NCBI GenBank assembly: GCA_900541675.1
Contig: UQKU01000018.1
Coordinates: forward strand, 1-42,830
Direction: 5' to 3'
Length of the DNA stretch: 42,830 bases
DNA from: an uncultured Collinsella sp.
GTDB taxonomy: Bacteria; Actinomycetota; Coriobacteriia; Coriobacteriales; Coriobacteriaceae
Positions 23,582-32,101 of the stretch are shown here, piece after piece (position 1 is the stretch's first letter; every line of letters begins with the position of its first letter). Under the pieces are notes generated by a model. It ran no database searches. It worked only from the letters and a program-made list of their open reading frames with translations, and was not told the origin of the DNA. The translations under genes were made by a program, and so were the position numbers.

Positions 23582-24493
23582 ATGAACAACGGACTGTTTA
23601 CATACTTAGCAGCATTACTGTTGTTTGGCTCTAACGGCATCATCGCCGCAGCTATCGCACTGCCGAGCTCCGATATCGTACTGTTGCGCACGTTTTTGGG
23701 CGCTCTCACCCTTGCCGCCATCCTCTTCATAACCAAGCGCCATAACCTGCAGGCTCCGTCTCGCCCCCGCGAGGCCGCAGCGCTCATCGTCTCGGGCGCC
23801 GCGCTGGGCGCCAGCTGGATTATCCTGTTCCGCGCCTATCAGACGATCGGCGTTGGTATCTCCTCGCTGTTGTATTACTGTGGCCCCATCATCGTTATGG
23901 CCCTTTCCCCGCTCATTTTTGGCGAAAAGCTGACCGGCGGCAAAATCGCCGGCTTTGTCGCCGTCGCCTGCGGTGCTTTTCTCATTGCAGCGCAAGGTCT
24001 AGGCGGCAATATGCCCATTGCGGGCATCGTCTGTGGAATCGCCTCGGCCTTCTGCTATGCATTGATGGTCATCGCCAGCAAGGGTGCGCCGCACATCGAG
24101 GGCCTCGAGAACTCCGCACTCCAAGTGAGCGCCGCCTTTGTGACCGCACTGGCCCTCACGCTCATCACGCAGGGCGCTCCCTCGTTCCTGTCCGCCGGCG
24201 TCGCCGCCAGCATTGATTGGCGCGCCGTCGCTATGCTCGGCGTCGTCAACACCGGCATTGGTTGCCTGCTCTACTTTAGCGCCGTCGCCAAGCTGCCCGT
24301 CCAGACCGTCGCCGTCGTCGGCTACCTCGAGCCGCTTTCGGCGGTCGTGTTCTCGGCCGCCCTTTTGGGTGAAGCCATAACACCGGTCCGCCTGATGGGC
24401 GCCGCGCTTATCATCGGCGGCGCGATTTTTTGCGAACTCGCCGGCAAACGCGCAAACGCCAAGGCTGGCATCGCCCAGACAGCACGTGCTTAA
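23582..24493 (+). CDS. EamA/DMT-family transporter
   Basis: 303 residues; GAGGGG lies 11 bases upstream of ATG 23582. Ten hydrophobic segments in two EamA repeats: first half ends LYYCGPIIVMALSPLIFGEKLTGGKIAGFVAVACGAFLI, second half LLYFSAVAKLPVQTVAVVGYLEPLSAVVFSAALLGEAIT. The pattern is that of the drug/metabolite transporters (RhaT/YdcZ-like exporters of amino acids or metabolites). Probably controlled by the divergent LysR regulator. Substrate not determinable. Confidence 0.88.
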   Translation: MNNGLFTYLAALLLFGSNGIIAAAIALPSSDIVLLRTFLGALTLAAILFITKRHNLQAPSRPREAAALIVSGAALGASWIILFRAYQTIGVGISSLLYYCGPIIVMALSPLIFGEKLTGGKIAGFVAVACGAFLIAAQGLGGNMPIAGIVCGIASAFCYALMVIASKGAPHIEGLENSALQVSAAFVTALALTLITQGAPSFLSAGVAASIDWRAVAMLGVVNTGIGCLLYFSAVAKLPVQTVAVVGYLEPLSAVVFSAALLGEAITPVRLMGAALIIGGAIFCELAGKRANAKAGIAQTARA

Positions 24494-24527
24494 AAGCCCC
24501 TGCTTTGAAATGCTACCTGCGTAGATA

Positions 24528-24553
24528 AATAATCCCCAGCTGAGGATTATTGT
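24528..24553 (+). terminator. Weak terminator-like hairpin after the EamA gene
   Basis: AATAATCC (24528-24535) pairs with GGATTATT (24544-24551) around CCAGCTGA, followed by GTCT. AU-rich stem, short tail. Confidence 0.45.
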
Positions 24554-24615
24554 CTAAAATAACCCGATGTGCCAAACTGCTCTTGTATGTATAAAGACGG
24601 CATAAAGTTTTTTGT

Positions 24616-24643
24616 CCTAGACAGATAACCGGATGTCTAAGGG
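24616..24643 (+). promoter_or_regulatory. Leader hairpin next to the kup ribosome binding site
   Basis: TAGACA and TGTCTA can pair (with flanking CC/GG and one bulged A), placing AAGGGAG of kup in or beside the stem. It could limit translation; no known riboswitch class is recognised. Confidence 0.25.
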
Positions 24644-24650
24644 AGTCCTC

Positions 24651-26882
24651 GTGGCACACAACAAACTGGAGGCAAACCTCCAAGACCAGCGCGGGCAAGG
24701 CGGGCACGGAGCCATCCCCCTCTCCGCTGGCATGCTGCTCGTAACGCTCGGCGTCGTCTACGGCGACATCGGCACGAGCCCCATGTACACCATGAAATCA
24801 ATCGTCGCCAACAACGGCGGCATCGGTACCGTCAGCGAGGACATGATCCTGGGCGCGCTTTCGCTCGTCATCTGGACCATGACGCTCGTGACCACGGTCA
24901 AGTACGTGGTAATCGCCATGAAGGCCGACAACCACAACGAAGGCGGCATCTTCGCCCTGTTCAGCCTCGTACGCAAGGTGGCACCATGGCTGATTCTGCC
25001 CGCCATGATCGGCGGCGCGGCGCTGCCCGCCGCCGGCCTCCTCCCCCCCGCCGTCACGGTCACCACAGCCATCGAGGGTCTGCGCACCATCGAATGGGGC
25101 CATGCGCTGCTGGGCGACGGCCAGACCAACGTCATCATCATCACCATCATCATTATCTGCGGCCTATTTGCCATGCAGCGCGCCGGCACCTCGTCAATCG
25201 GCAAGCTGTTCGGCCCGCTCATGACGCTGTGGTTCCTGTTCCTGGCAGGCGCCGGTCTGTTCAACATGCTCGGCAACCTGTCCATCTTGCGCGCGCTCAA
25301 CCCCATTCGCGGCGTCATGTTCCTATTCTCGCCCATCAACCACTCGGGCATCATGGTGCTCGGCTTTGTCTTCCTGTCGACAACCGGTGCCGAGGCGCTC
25401 TACTCGGACATGGGCCACGTGGGCAAGGCAAACATCTATGCATCCTGGCCGTTTGTTAAGGCGGCCCTTATCCTCAACTATCTGGGTCAAGGCGCTTGGC
25501 TGCTCGCCAATAACTCCAACCCCCAGATGCTCGCGATGGATATCGTCAACCCGTTCTATATGATGCTCCCCGAGCCCCTGCGCCCCTTTGCCATCGTGCT
25601 TTCGGCCGTAGCGGCCATCATCGCCTCGCAGGCGCTCATTACCGGATCGTTCTCGTTGGTTTCGGAGGCAACGCGCCTCAACCTTATGCCGCACCTGCGC
25701 ATCCACTACCCCAGCGACACCAAGGGCCAGCTCTATATTCCGCTCGTCAACAACATCATGTGGGTCGGCTGCATCTTCATCGTGCTGCTGTTCCAGAACT
25801 CCGAGCGCATGGAGAGCGCCTATGGCCTCGCCATCACCGTGACCATGCTCATGACCACGACGCTTTTGACGAGCTATATTGCCGGCATCATGAAACATAA
25901 GCTGGGCGCCTGCGTCTTTGCCCTACTTTTTGGCGCCATCGAGCTTTGCTTCTTCGCCTCGTGTCTCACCATGTTCTTTGACGGCGGCTATGTGATGATC
26001 TTCTTGGCCTCGCTGCTGTTTGGCCTTATGTACGTGTGGCGCCGCGGCACCGCCATCGAGCGCACGCAGACGATCCTGCTGCCCGTCTCCAAGTACATTG
26101 ACCAGCTCGGCCGCCTGCGCAACGACGAGACCTACCCCGTGCTCGCCGACAATCTGGTGTTCCTTACCAACAGTCCCGACCCGCTCACGCTCGACCGCGA
26201 CGTGCTCTATTCCATCCTGGACAAACATCCCAAGCGCGCCAAGGCATACTGGTTCATCAACGTACACGTTACCGATGAGCCCTATACGCACGAGTATTCC
26301 GTCGAGACCTTTGGCACGGACTTTTTGTTCCGCGTGCGCTTGGACCTGGGCTTTAAGGTCAACCAGCGCATCAATGCCTACCTGCGCCAGATTGTTGGCG
26401 ACCTGATGGCATCGGGCGAGCTGCCGCCGCAGCACCACACCTATTCCATCTACGAGACACGCGGCAACGTGGGCGACTTCCGTTTTTGCATGCTGCGCAA
26501 GATGCTTGCCCCCGAAACGGACATTAACCGCAACGACCACCGCGTCATGGCCATCAAGTATGCCGTCCGCCGCGCCTGCGGAAGCCCGGCACGCTGGTAC
26601 GGTCTTGAGAACTCGGCCATCATCATCGAGTACGTGCCCCTCTTTGCCCGCATGCGCCCGGCCGTTAAGCTCGTGCGCACCCAGGTGCCGCTCGAAGTTC
26701 AGATCGAGGAAGCCGAGGAAATGGAGGTCGACATCTTCTCAGACGACTTGGTCAACGGCAACGAGGCCGGCAAGAGCATGAACGTCGATCCCACCGAGCT
26801 GCTCGAGAGCGTCGCCGATACGCCCGAACAGCAACTGCTTGACGGCCTCGAGAGCGAACAGCTCAACGACGCCAACTTCTAG
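24651..26882 (+). CDS. kup: Kup-type potassium transporter
   Basis: 743 residues from GTG 24651, chosen because AAGGGAG lies 7 bases upstream; an ATG at 24633 has none. About 12 membrane segments in residues 22-440, beginning with the family hallmark GVVYGDIGTSPMYT (34-47), then KADNHNEGGIFALFSL and a cytoplasmic C-terminal domain (about 450-743, including VLADNLVFLTNSPDPLTLDRDVLYSILDK). Kup carries out proton-coupled potassium uptake. The C-terminal 60 residues are unusually acidic. Monocistronic with its own terminator. Confidence 0.95.
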   Translation: MAHNKLEANLQDQRGQGGHGAIPLSAGMLLVTLGVVYGDIGTSPMYTMKSIVANNGGIGTVSEDMILGALSLVIWTMTLVTTVKYVVIAMKADNHNEGGIFALFSLVRKVAPWLILPAMIGGAALPAAGLLPPAVTVTTAIEGLRTIEWGHALLGDGQTNVIIITIIIICGLFAMQRAGTSSIGKLFGPLMTLWFLFLAGAGLFNMLGNLSILRALNPIRGVMFLFSPINHSGIMVLGFVFLSTTGAEALYSDMGHVGKANIYASWPFVKAALILNYLGQGAWLLANNSNPQMLAMDIVNPFYMMLPEPLRPFAIVLSAVAAIIASQALITGSFSLVSEATRLNLMPHLRIHYPSDTKGQLYIPLVNNIMWVGCIFIVLLFQNSERMESAYGLAITVTMLMTTTLLTSYIAGIMKHKLGACVFALLFGAIELCFFASCLTMFFDGGYVMIFLASLLFGLMYVWRRGTAIERTQTILLPVSKYIDQLGRLRNDETYPVLADNLVFLTNSPDPLTLDRDVLYSILDKHPKRAKAYWFINVHVTDEPYTHEYSVETFGTDFLFRVRLDLGFKVNQRINAYLRQIVGDLMASGELPPQHHTYSIYETRGNVGDFRFCMLRKMLAPETDINRNDHRVMAIKYAVRRACGSPARWYGLENSAIIIEYVPLFARMRPAVKLVRTQVPLEVQIEEAEEMEVDIFSDDLVNGNEAGKSMNVDPTELLESVADTPEQQLLDGLESEQLNDANF

Positions 26883-26903
26883 CGACGTCACAAATCAACG
26901 ACA

Positions 26904-26939
26904 GCGGCCCTGCATCTCACGGGAGACGCAGGGCCGCCT
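26904..26939 (+). terminator. Terminator of kup
   Basis: GCGGCCCTGC (26904-26913) pairs with GCAGGGCCGC (26928-26937), extended by TCTC/GAGA across a single mismatch. Confidence 0.8.
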
Positions 26940-26961
26940 TGCATTGCAGTAAAGCTAGCGG

Positions 26962-27927
26962 CTACGAACGACGCGGCTCGGGAACCACGAGTCTATCGGG
27001 GCTCGCGCCCTCGGCATCCATCAGGCTCACGTAGCGAATCGACGGATCCCCATACATCGCGTAGTAATAATTGCCCGTGCGCGCGCTAAAGCATCCGGTG
27101 TAGATAGTCTTCTCGAACTTGCCATCGCCCATCCTGGACGCCCCCTCAATCATCACCACGCCCTCGAGCGAGCGGAACATACGGACGACGTTTTCGGTCT
27201 CGCTCTCCTTTTGCGGGTAATTGGCATTGAGATACGCCGCCTTTACAAAACGGCTCGGCGAATAGCAGTCACCCGGAATACCGCGCATGCCGGCACCCGC
27301 GCCATAGGGCTTGAGCTCGGCGCCACGCCATGTCGCCGTCTGCGGAAAATCGCTTGTGGCAGTGATATAGGTGCGGAGGTTTTCCATGTGCCACGGGAAG
27401 GTCGGCTGGTTGGCAAGGGTGTCGACCGGATCGTCGTATACATGCAGGCCGTCAGCCATCATCTCGACCACGATGCTACGCTGGCTGTCGCCGATAATCC
27501 AATGGAGCAGCGACACGCCCAGCCCCTCTCCGGCAGATTTGGCGACAATCACCGTGTCGCGCAGCGCGGCCTCGACCTCATCGACCGTCGAGAACGTCGC
27601 TGCCACCCACAGGGGAAACTCATAGGCCGCGATATTGGTCTTACCGTCGACAGGGTCATCGGCATACTCGGCATAACCAGGGAAATTGAGACCCGCCACG
27701 GCGAGGCCCGCATCGTTGCCGCAATCGAAGAACATAGGGTAGTTCTTGTAATCGATGCACATACCGATCACCGCGTGTGCCGCTGTCGCGTCGTCGATAA
27801 ACGAATACGGAATGTGAAACCCACGCGGCATCACGCGAACCTGTTGGCCGTAGTCAAAGCTCCAGTCGAGGTTGCGGCCCAGATACATGTGGCCAGAATT
27901 ATCGGTAAATCGAATACTCGTACACAT
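26962..27927 (-). CDS. bsh: Bile salt hydrolase (choloylglycine hydrolase)
   Basis: 321 residues from ATG 27927 with GGAGG 5 bases upstream, giving the essential MCTSIRF start in which Cys2 becomes the N-terminal nucleophile. Other catalytic positions are present: Arg18 and Asp21 in GRNLDWSFDYG, Asn81 in GLNFPGYA, Asn173 in NQPTFPWHMENLR and Arg226 in YSPSRFVKAAY. The sequence resembles Bifidobacterium BSH block by block and so is more likely a true bile salt hydrolase than a penicillin V acylase. It deconjugates glycine- or taurine-linked bile acids in the gut; cytosolic, no signal peptide. Monocistronic. Confidence 0.92.
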   Translation of the reverse strand: MCTSIRFTDNSGHMYLGRNLDWSFDYGQQVRVMPRGFHIPYSFIDDATAAHAVIGMCIDYKNYPMFFDCGNDAGLAVAGLNFPGYAEYADDPVDGKTNIAAYEFPLWVAATFSTVDEVEAALRDTVIVAKSAGEGLGVSLLHWIIGDSQRSIVVEMMADGLHVYDDPVDTLANQPTFPWHMENLRTYITATSDFPQTATWRGAELKPYGAGAGMRGIPGDCYSPSRFVKAAYLNANYPQKESETENVVRMFRSLEGVVMIEGASRMGDGKFEKTIYTGCFSARTGNYYYAMYGDPSIRYVSLMDAEGASPDRLVVPEPRRS

Positions 27928-27991
27928 AGCGCCTCCTAGCTTTACGTTCTTGCTAATTTCATTGTCTCCAAACAAAAAGGCGCTAAACACA

Positions 27992-28029
27992 AAAGCCCGG
28001 ACATGACAACAATGTCATGCCCGGGCTAT
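27992..28029 (-). terminator. Terminator-like hairpin upstream of bsh
   Basis: AGCCCGG-A-CATGACA pairs with TGTCATG-C-CCGGGCT with one mismatch; read on the minus strand it ends in CTTTTG. It would stop transcription coming from the deformylase-like gene before it reaches bsh. Confidence 0.7.
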
Positions 28030-28068
28030 TCAAGCAGGATAAACTCAACCAAGTTAACCCCGCAGGTC

Positions 28069-28177
28069 GTCTAAGGGGTCAAAGTGCCGCAGATTGCCAC
28101 GAAAGAGGAGCGAAGCGTACTTAAGGTACGCGAGCGACGATTGAGCGGCAAGGTGCGGTGCTTTGGTCCCCTTAGAC
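28069..28177. repeat. 109-nt long imperfect hairpin element
   Basis: GTCTAAGGGG (28069-28078) pairs exactly with CCCCTTAGAC (28168-28177); further in, CAAAG/CTTTG, CCGCA/TGCGG and TTGCC/GGCAA (28094-28098 with 28147-28151) continue the stem, and GCGTAC-TTAAG-GTACGC (28115-28131) caps it. The right arm overlaps the last two bases and stop of the deformylase-like gene. The nested pairing suggests a structured RNA or a mobile repeat rather than a simple terminator. Confidence 0.6.
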
Positions 28178-28591
28178 CAACTTTCCTAGACAGTGGTCAA
28201 TCATGTGTTGAATCATCTGCGCCTCGAAGCCGACGAAGTCCTGCTTGCGCTCGCGCATCTTGCCGTCGACGATCACGTCATAAGCGACCTTGCACTTGAT
28301 ATAGCGCGTGGACTTGGTGACCTCCTCGTGCGTCAGGCAGCTCTCCTCCATCTTGCTGGCGCCCAGGCCAAACACCAGACGGGGGTTGTAGAGCACGTGG
28401 GGCTCGCCGGCGTCGTCCAGGTAGACGCAGACCTTCTTGGTAACGCCAATCTGGTTAGCGGCAAGGCAGCCGGCATCGTCGAGCGACTTAATGGTATCGA
28501 TCAGGTCCTGAGCAACCGACTCGTCCTCGACGGTCGCAACCTCGCAACGCTGGGACAGGATAGCCTCGTCGTGGCAAAGCTCTTTAATCAT
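28172..28591 (-). CDS. Peptide deformylase-like protein lacking the catalytic Glu
   Basis: 139 residues from ATG 28591 (GGAGG 5 bases upstream; ATG 28603 is inside that site). Same fold and length as the deformylase at 20436-20846. Motif 1 CLAANQIG (42-49) and metal-ligand Cys85 in ESCLT are kept, and both His ligands remain in QHMIDH (His129, His133). The general-base Glu of HExDH is Met130, and EGCLS has become ESCLT. Metal may still bind but classical deformylase chemistry should be lost. The reading frame is intact with a strong ribosome binding site, so it seems a maintained pseudoenzyme rather than a decayed gene. Role unknown. Confidence 0.8.
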   Translation of the reverse strand: MIKELCHDEAILSQRCEVATVEDESVAQDLIDTIKSLDDAGCLAANQIGVTKKVCVYLDDAGEPHVLYNPRLVFGLGASKMEESCLTHEEVTKSTRYIKCKVAYDVIVDGKMRERKQDFVGFEAQMIQHMIDHCLGKLV

Positions 28592-28784
28592 ACGTTCCTC
28601 CATAGGGGTCGTTGTAACCGCTTAAGTATACGGTACCCACACATTTTCATGCGAAAAATACCGTCCGTCTGCTACAAAGCGCCGAACATCAACATGCGAG
28701 GAACAACAGCGTCGTAAAGGGGCTATAGTGAGAACGTTCGTGTCAATCGGCCTAAACTCGGGGCCGAACAAGGAAAGGGTATGC

Positions 28785-30095
28785 ATGGACGAACTTTTTC
28801 ACGTCAGTGAGCGCAAGTCCACAATCGGGACCGAACTTCGCGCTGGACTGACAACATTCCTGGCGATGGCCTACATCATTGCCGTCAACCCTGCGGTGCT
28901 CTCGGGCGCCGGCATCGATGCGGGAGCGCTCGCCTGCGCCACCTGCCTGGGCGCCGGCATCATGACCATCTGCATGGGCATCTTCGCCAACCGCCCGCTC
29001 GCCTGCGCGTCGGGCTTAGGCGTCAACGCGATGATCGCTGGAATCGCCACCACCGTCTGCGGCGGTGACTGGCACGTGGCCATGAGCGTTATCTTCCTCG
29101 AGGGTATCGTCATCTTGCTGCTCGTGCTTTGTGGCCTGCGCGAGGCCATCATGGACGCCATCCCGGTTGTCCTGCGTCACGCCATCTCGGTGGGTCTGGG
29201 CCTGTTCATCGCCATGATTGGCCTGTGCGATGCCGGCATTATCACCGCTGGCGCCGGTACACTCGTCGGTCTGGGCGACATCACCTCCCCCACCTTCATC
29301 GTCGGCATCATCTCCATCCTGGTGACGGTCGCCCTCGCCTGCCGCAACGTCCCCGGCTCGCTGCTCATCGGCATCGTCGTCGCCGTCATCGCCGGTATCC
29401 CCCTAGGTGTGACCCAGGCTCCGACCGGTATCATCGCCCCGCTCGACTTCTCGAGCATCGGTGGCCCCATCGCCGACGCCGGCGGCGTGCCCGCCATCGT
29501 CAAGGTCCTTACCGACCCCGCGCTCCTCGTCATCTCGTTCTCGCTGCTCATGAGTGACTTCTTCGACACCATGGGCACCGCGATGGCCGTAGCCAAGCAG
29601 GGCGAGTTCCTCACCGACGACGGCAACGTCGAGAATATCAAGGAGATCCTAATCGTCGACTCCGCCGCCGCCGCTGTGGGCGGTTTCATGGGTGTCTCCT
29701 CCATCACCACCTTCGTCGAGTCCACTTCTGGCGCCGCCGACGGTGGCCGCACGGGCCTCACCTCCGTCACCACCGGCGTGCTGTTCATTCTCGCCGCGTT
29801 CTTCTCCCCCATCGTCACCATCGTTTCCAGCGCCGCCACCTGCGGTGCTCTGGTCTACGTCGGCTACCTCATGATGAGCGAGGCCTCCGAGATCGACTGG
29901 TCCGACGTGTCGCAGGGTTTCCCGGCGTTCATGATTGTCGCCGGCGTGCCCTTCACCTACTCCATCTCTGCCGGCATTGGCCTAGGCTTTATCGCCTACG
30001 TGATCGTCGCGCTCTTTAAGGGCGAGGCCTCCAAGATCAAGCCGCTCATGTGGATCGCAGCTCTCGCCTTCCTCGTCTACTTCTTCGTAGCGTAA
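28785..30095 (+). CDS. NCS2-family purine permease (AzgA/PbuG-like)
   Basis: 436 residues from ATG 28785 with AAGGAAAGG upstream. About 12-14 membrane segments. Family blocks: FHVSERKSTIGTELRAGLTTFLAMAYIIAVNP at the N-terminus, ASGLGVNAMIAG, LLMSDFFDTMGTAMAVAKQG and GVSSITTFVESTSGAADGGRTGLTS, which carry the substrate and proton-coupling residues of the AzgA (hypoxanthine/guanine/adenine) branch. Its last 15 codons have been copied to 32102-32146 by the neighbouring tandem duplication. No purine riboswitch is visible upstream. Closed by its own terminator. Confidence 0.92.
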   Translation: MDELFHVSERKSTIGTELRAGLTTFLAMAYIIAVNPAVLSGAGIDAGALACATCLGAGIMTICMGIFANRPLACASGLGVNAMIAGIATTVCGGDWHVAMSVIFLEGIVILLLVLCGLREAIMDAIPVVLRHAISVGLGLFIAMIGLCDAGIITAGAGTLVGLGDITSPTFIVGIISILVTVALACRNVPGSLLIGIVVAVIAGIPLGVTQAPTGIIAPLDFSSIGGPIADAGGVPAIVKVLTDPALLVISFSLLMSDFFDTMGTAMAVAKQGEFLTDDGNVENIKEILIVDSAAAAVGGFMGVSSITTFVESTSGAADGGRTGLTSVTTGVLFILAAFFSPIVTIVSSAATCGALVYVGYLMMSEASEIDWSDVSQGFPAFMIVAGVPFTYSISAGIGLGFIAYVIVALFKGEASKIKPLMWIAALAFLVYFFVA

Positions 30096-30122
30096 CGGCA
30101 TAGTCTGCTAAAACAGAACACC

Positions 30123-30158
30123 AAAGCGCGGAGTCGCATCGAGCGGCTCCGCGCTTTT
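30123..30158 (+). terminator. Terminator of the purine permease
   Basis: AAAGCGCGGAG-T-CGC pairs with GCG-G-CTCCGCGCTTT around ATCGA and is followed by TTCTTTT. A diverged copy lies at 32173-32206. Confidence 0.85.
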
Positions 30159-30303
30159 CTTTTAAAGCCAGGCAACGCACAGACGCGCGATGTTTTGCTT
30201 CCCAAGTTTTGGACATTTTGCCCTCCAAACGGCACTACCGCCGGCTACATCCTGCAGATATGCTGGGCTTAATCGCATAGGCCCTATGAGGATGGGAGTA
30301 ACC

Positions 30304-32079
30304 ATGGCCGCCTTGTTCACGACCCCCAAGCGCAATGACAAAACCTCTGGAGCCCATTTTGTCGAGCCCGACGTGTGCCGTCGCACGCTGCTCGCACACG
30401 GCAGCTGGCGCCGCGTGACGCGCCGCATCGTCTGCGGCCTGGCCTGCGCGCTCACGGTGAGCTCGCTGCTCATGCCGAGCGTCTCGCTCGCGGCCGAGTG
30501 GGTGGACGTCGGCGGCGTCCGCCACGAAGCGGCCGCGGGGCCCGCGGGAGACGCCGCCGGCACCTGGGCCTGGGACGGCGCCGACGATATGAAGCTCAAC
30601 GGCTATAACGGCGGCGCGATCGAGGCAGCGGGCAAGCTCAACGTGAGCTACGAGGGCGACAACATCGTCACTAACGGCGACGGCCGCGGCATCAAGGTTA
30701 AGGATGGCGCGAACGAGAACGCCGAGCTTAATATTCAGGGCGACGCGTCCAGCACGCTCAACGTGACATCTTCTCGTGACGCCATCACTTCCGTCGGCAG
30801 CATCAACATCGACGGCGCTGGCACTGTCAACGCCACGAGCACCGAGCACGATGCCATCGATGCCGGGGGCGATGTCACCATCAAGGGCTCGGGAAACGTT
30901 AACGCCACGGGCGATTCGGCTGGCATCAGGGCCGACGGCAACATCACGATCGACAACAGCGGAACCGTCACCGCCAAGGCCACCGAGGATCAGGGTATCG
31001 ATGCTAACGAGAACCTCATCATAAAGGGCGGCGGCAAGGTAGAGGCAAGCTCTATCAAAGACAATGCGATTTGGGCCGACGGCAACATCGAGATCTCGGG
31101 TGGCAGCCAGGTCAAGGCAAGCTCCGAGGAAGACGCCGCCATCGACGGTAAAAACAGCCTCACGGTCACGAACGCTTCCCTCAACGCAAGTGGCGTTGGG
31201 TATGGCATCTATGTCTACAAGGGCATCACGTTCGATGGCGCAACCGTAACGGTCCGTGCAAGTGCAGGGAACGATGAAGCCAGCGCCCTCTTCACCGACG
31301 AGGACGACATCGTCATCAAGAACGGCTCGATCGTGGATGCGTTCGCAGAAGGCCAGTTCTCGACCGCAATCTCCACCAGAAACTACTACCCCAACGAAGC
31401 GGGTGGTCACATCTACATTAGTGACTCCGTTGTCAAGGCTATAGCCCGCTATGTCGAGTCCGGTAGCGACGGCCCCGATCACTACAGCAACGACCAAAGC
31501 GGCGCGGTCATTCCCGAGCATAGGGGCGTGAACATCGGCATCTTTGCCCGGACCGAGGAGGGCATCACGCCCGCGACCATCTCGATTGTCCGCAGTAAGG
31601 TCACAGCTGAGGGAGACACGGCGGCAATCTTCGCCCTTGCCGTGAGCGCGGACGGCGAGACAATCGGCACCATCGAGATCGAAGGCGCTCCCATCCAGAC
31701 GCCCACAGGCGGCAAGATCATTGGCTATCGCAACAAGGAAGAACTCGATGACGGCATCTTCTACGTGGTGGGTCAAACCATCGGCACGGGCGACGCTGTG
31801 ATCGACTCCCCCTATAACGAAGCTGTCGCCAAGAGCACGGTCATCGCGCCTCCCGAGGAGATCAAACCCGAGGAGAAGCCAGGCGAGACCAAGCCCGAGG
31901 GTTCCAAGTCCGAGGGCACGAAGACGACCAAGACCGTTGCAGTTGCAGCCACGGGAGCCAAGATCGCCGGCAAACTCGCAGCAACCGGCGACGCCTCGAG
32001 CGCAGCCATCGTGGCAGCCGCCCTTGCGGGAACAGCCGCCATCGCCGCGGGCGCCGTGGTGAGCCGCAAGCGCTCGTAA
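30304..32079 (+). CDS. Wall-anchored beta-helix surface protein, copy 1
   Basis: 591 residues from ATG 30304, preceded by GGGAG. The signal peptide is unusually long: a 41-residue basic N-region (WRRVTRRI) and hydrophobic core 42-62 ending SVSLA-AEW. Residues about 70-530 contain 23-24-residue coils such as DAIDAGGDVTIKGSGNVNAT and GIRADGNITIDNSGTVTAKA, the pattern of right-handed beta-helices of the Cthe_2159 / carbohydrate-binding-domain (DUF4353) type. A Pro/Lys/Glu linker follows (about 518-557), then the sorting signal LAATGD (558-563), a hydrophobic stretch and RKRS. LAxTG is the motif of class E sortases in Actinobacteria. Role likely polysaccharide binding or adhesion; inferred. Confidence 0.82.
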   Translation: MAALFTTPKRNDKTSGAHFVEPDVCRRTLLAHGSWRRVTRRIVCGLACALTVSSLLMPSVSLAAEWVDVGGVRHEAAAGPAGDAAGTWAWDGADDMKLNGYNGGAIEAAGKLNVSYEGDNIVTNGDGRGIKVKDGANENAELNIQGDASSTLNVTSSRDAITSVGSINIDGAGTVNATSTEHDAIDAGGDVTIKGSGNVNATGDSAGIRADGNITIDNSGTVTAKATEDQGIDANENLIIKGGGKVEASSIKDNAIWADGNIEISGGSQVKASSEEDAAIDGKNSLTVTNASLNASGVGYGIYVYKGITFDGATVTVRASAGNDEASALFTDEDDIVIKNGSIVDAFAEGQFSTAISTRNYYPNEAGGHIYISDSVVKAIARYVESGSDGPDHYSNDQSGAVIPEHRGVNIGIFARTEEGITPATISIVRSKVTAEGDTAAIFALAVSADGETIGTIEIEGAPIQTPTGGKIIGYRNKEELDDGIFYVVGQTIGTGDAVIDSPYNEAVAKSTVIAPPEEIKPEEKPGETKPEGSKSEGTKTTKTVAVAATGAKIAGKLAATGDASSAAIVAAALAGTAAIAAGAVVSRKRS

Positions 32080-32101
32080 ACACTTTTTCGCACGGGACGG
32101 G

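Larger units (their letters stand above)
30050..32100 (+). repeat. Tandem duplication, unit 1 (2.05 kb)
   Basis: From the 3' end of the permease gene through terminator, leader and first surface-protein gene. Unit 2 starts at 32101 with the same permease end. The start codons lie at the same offset (30304 and 32351, 2047 apart). Confidence 0.85.

Noticed and set aside
24494..24650. c-di-AMP (ydaO) riboswitch before kup
   Set aside because: The region is about 157 bases and I cannot find the conserved ydaO core; only simple hairpins are visible.
28604..28784. Purine riboswitch before the AzgA-type permease
   Set aside because: No purine aptamer core (three-way junction with its invariant loops) can be recognised; only a small CGGCC/GGCCG hairpin.
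30235..31776. 513-codon minus-strand ORF, and a similar one at 32282-33730
   Set aside because: Both are antisense to the beta-helix surface genes and arise from repetitive, stop-poor complementary sequence.
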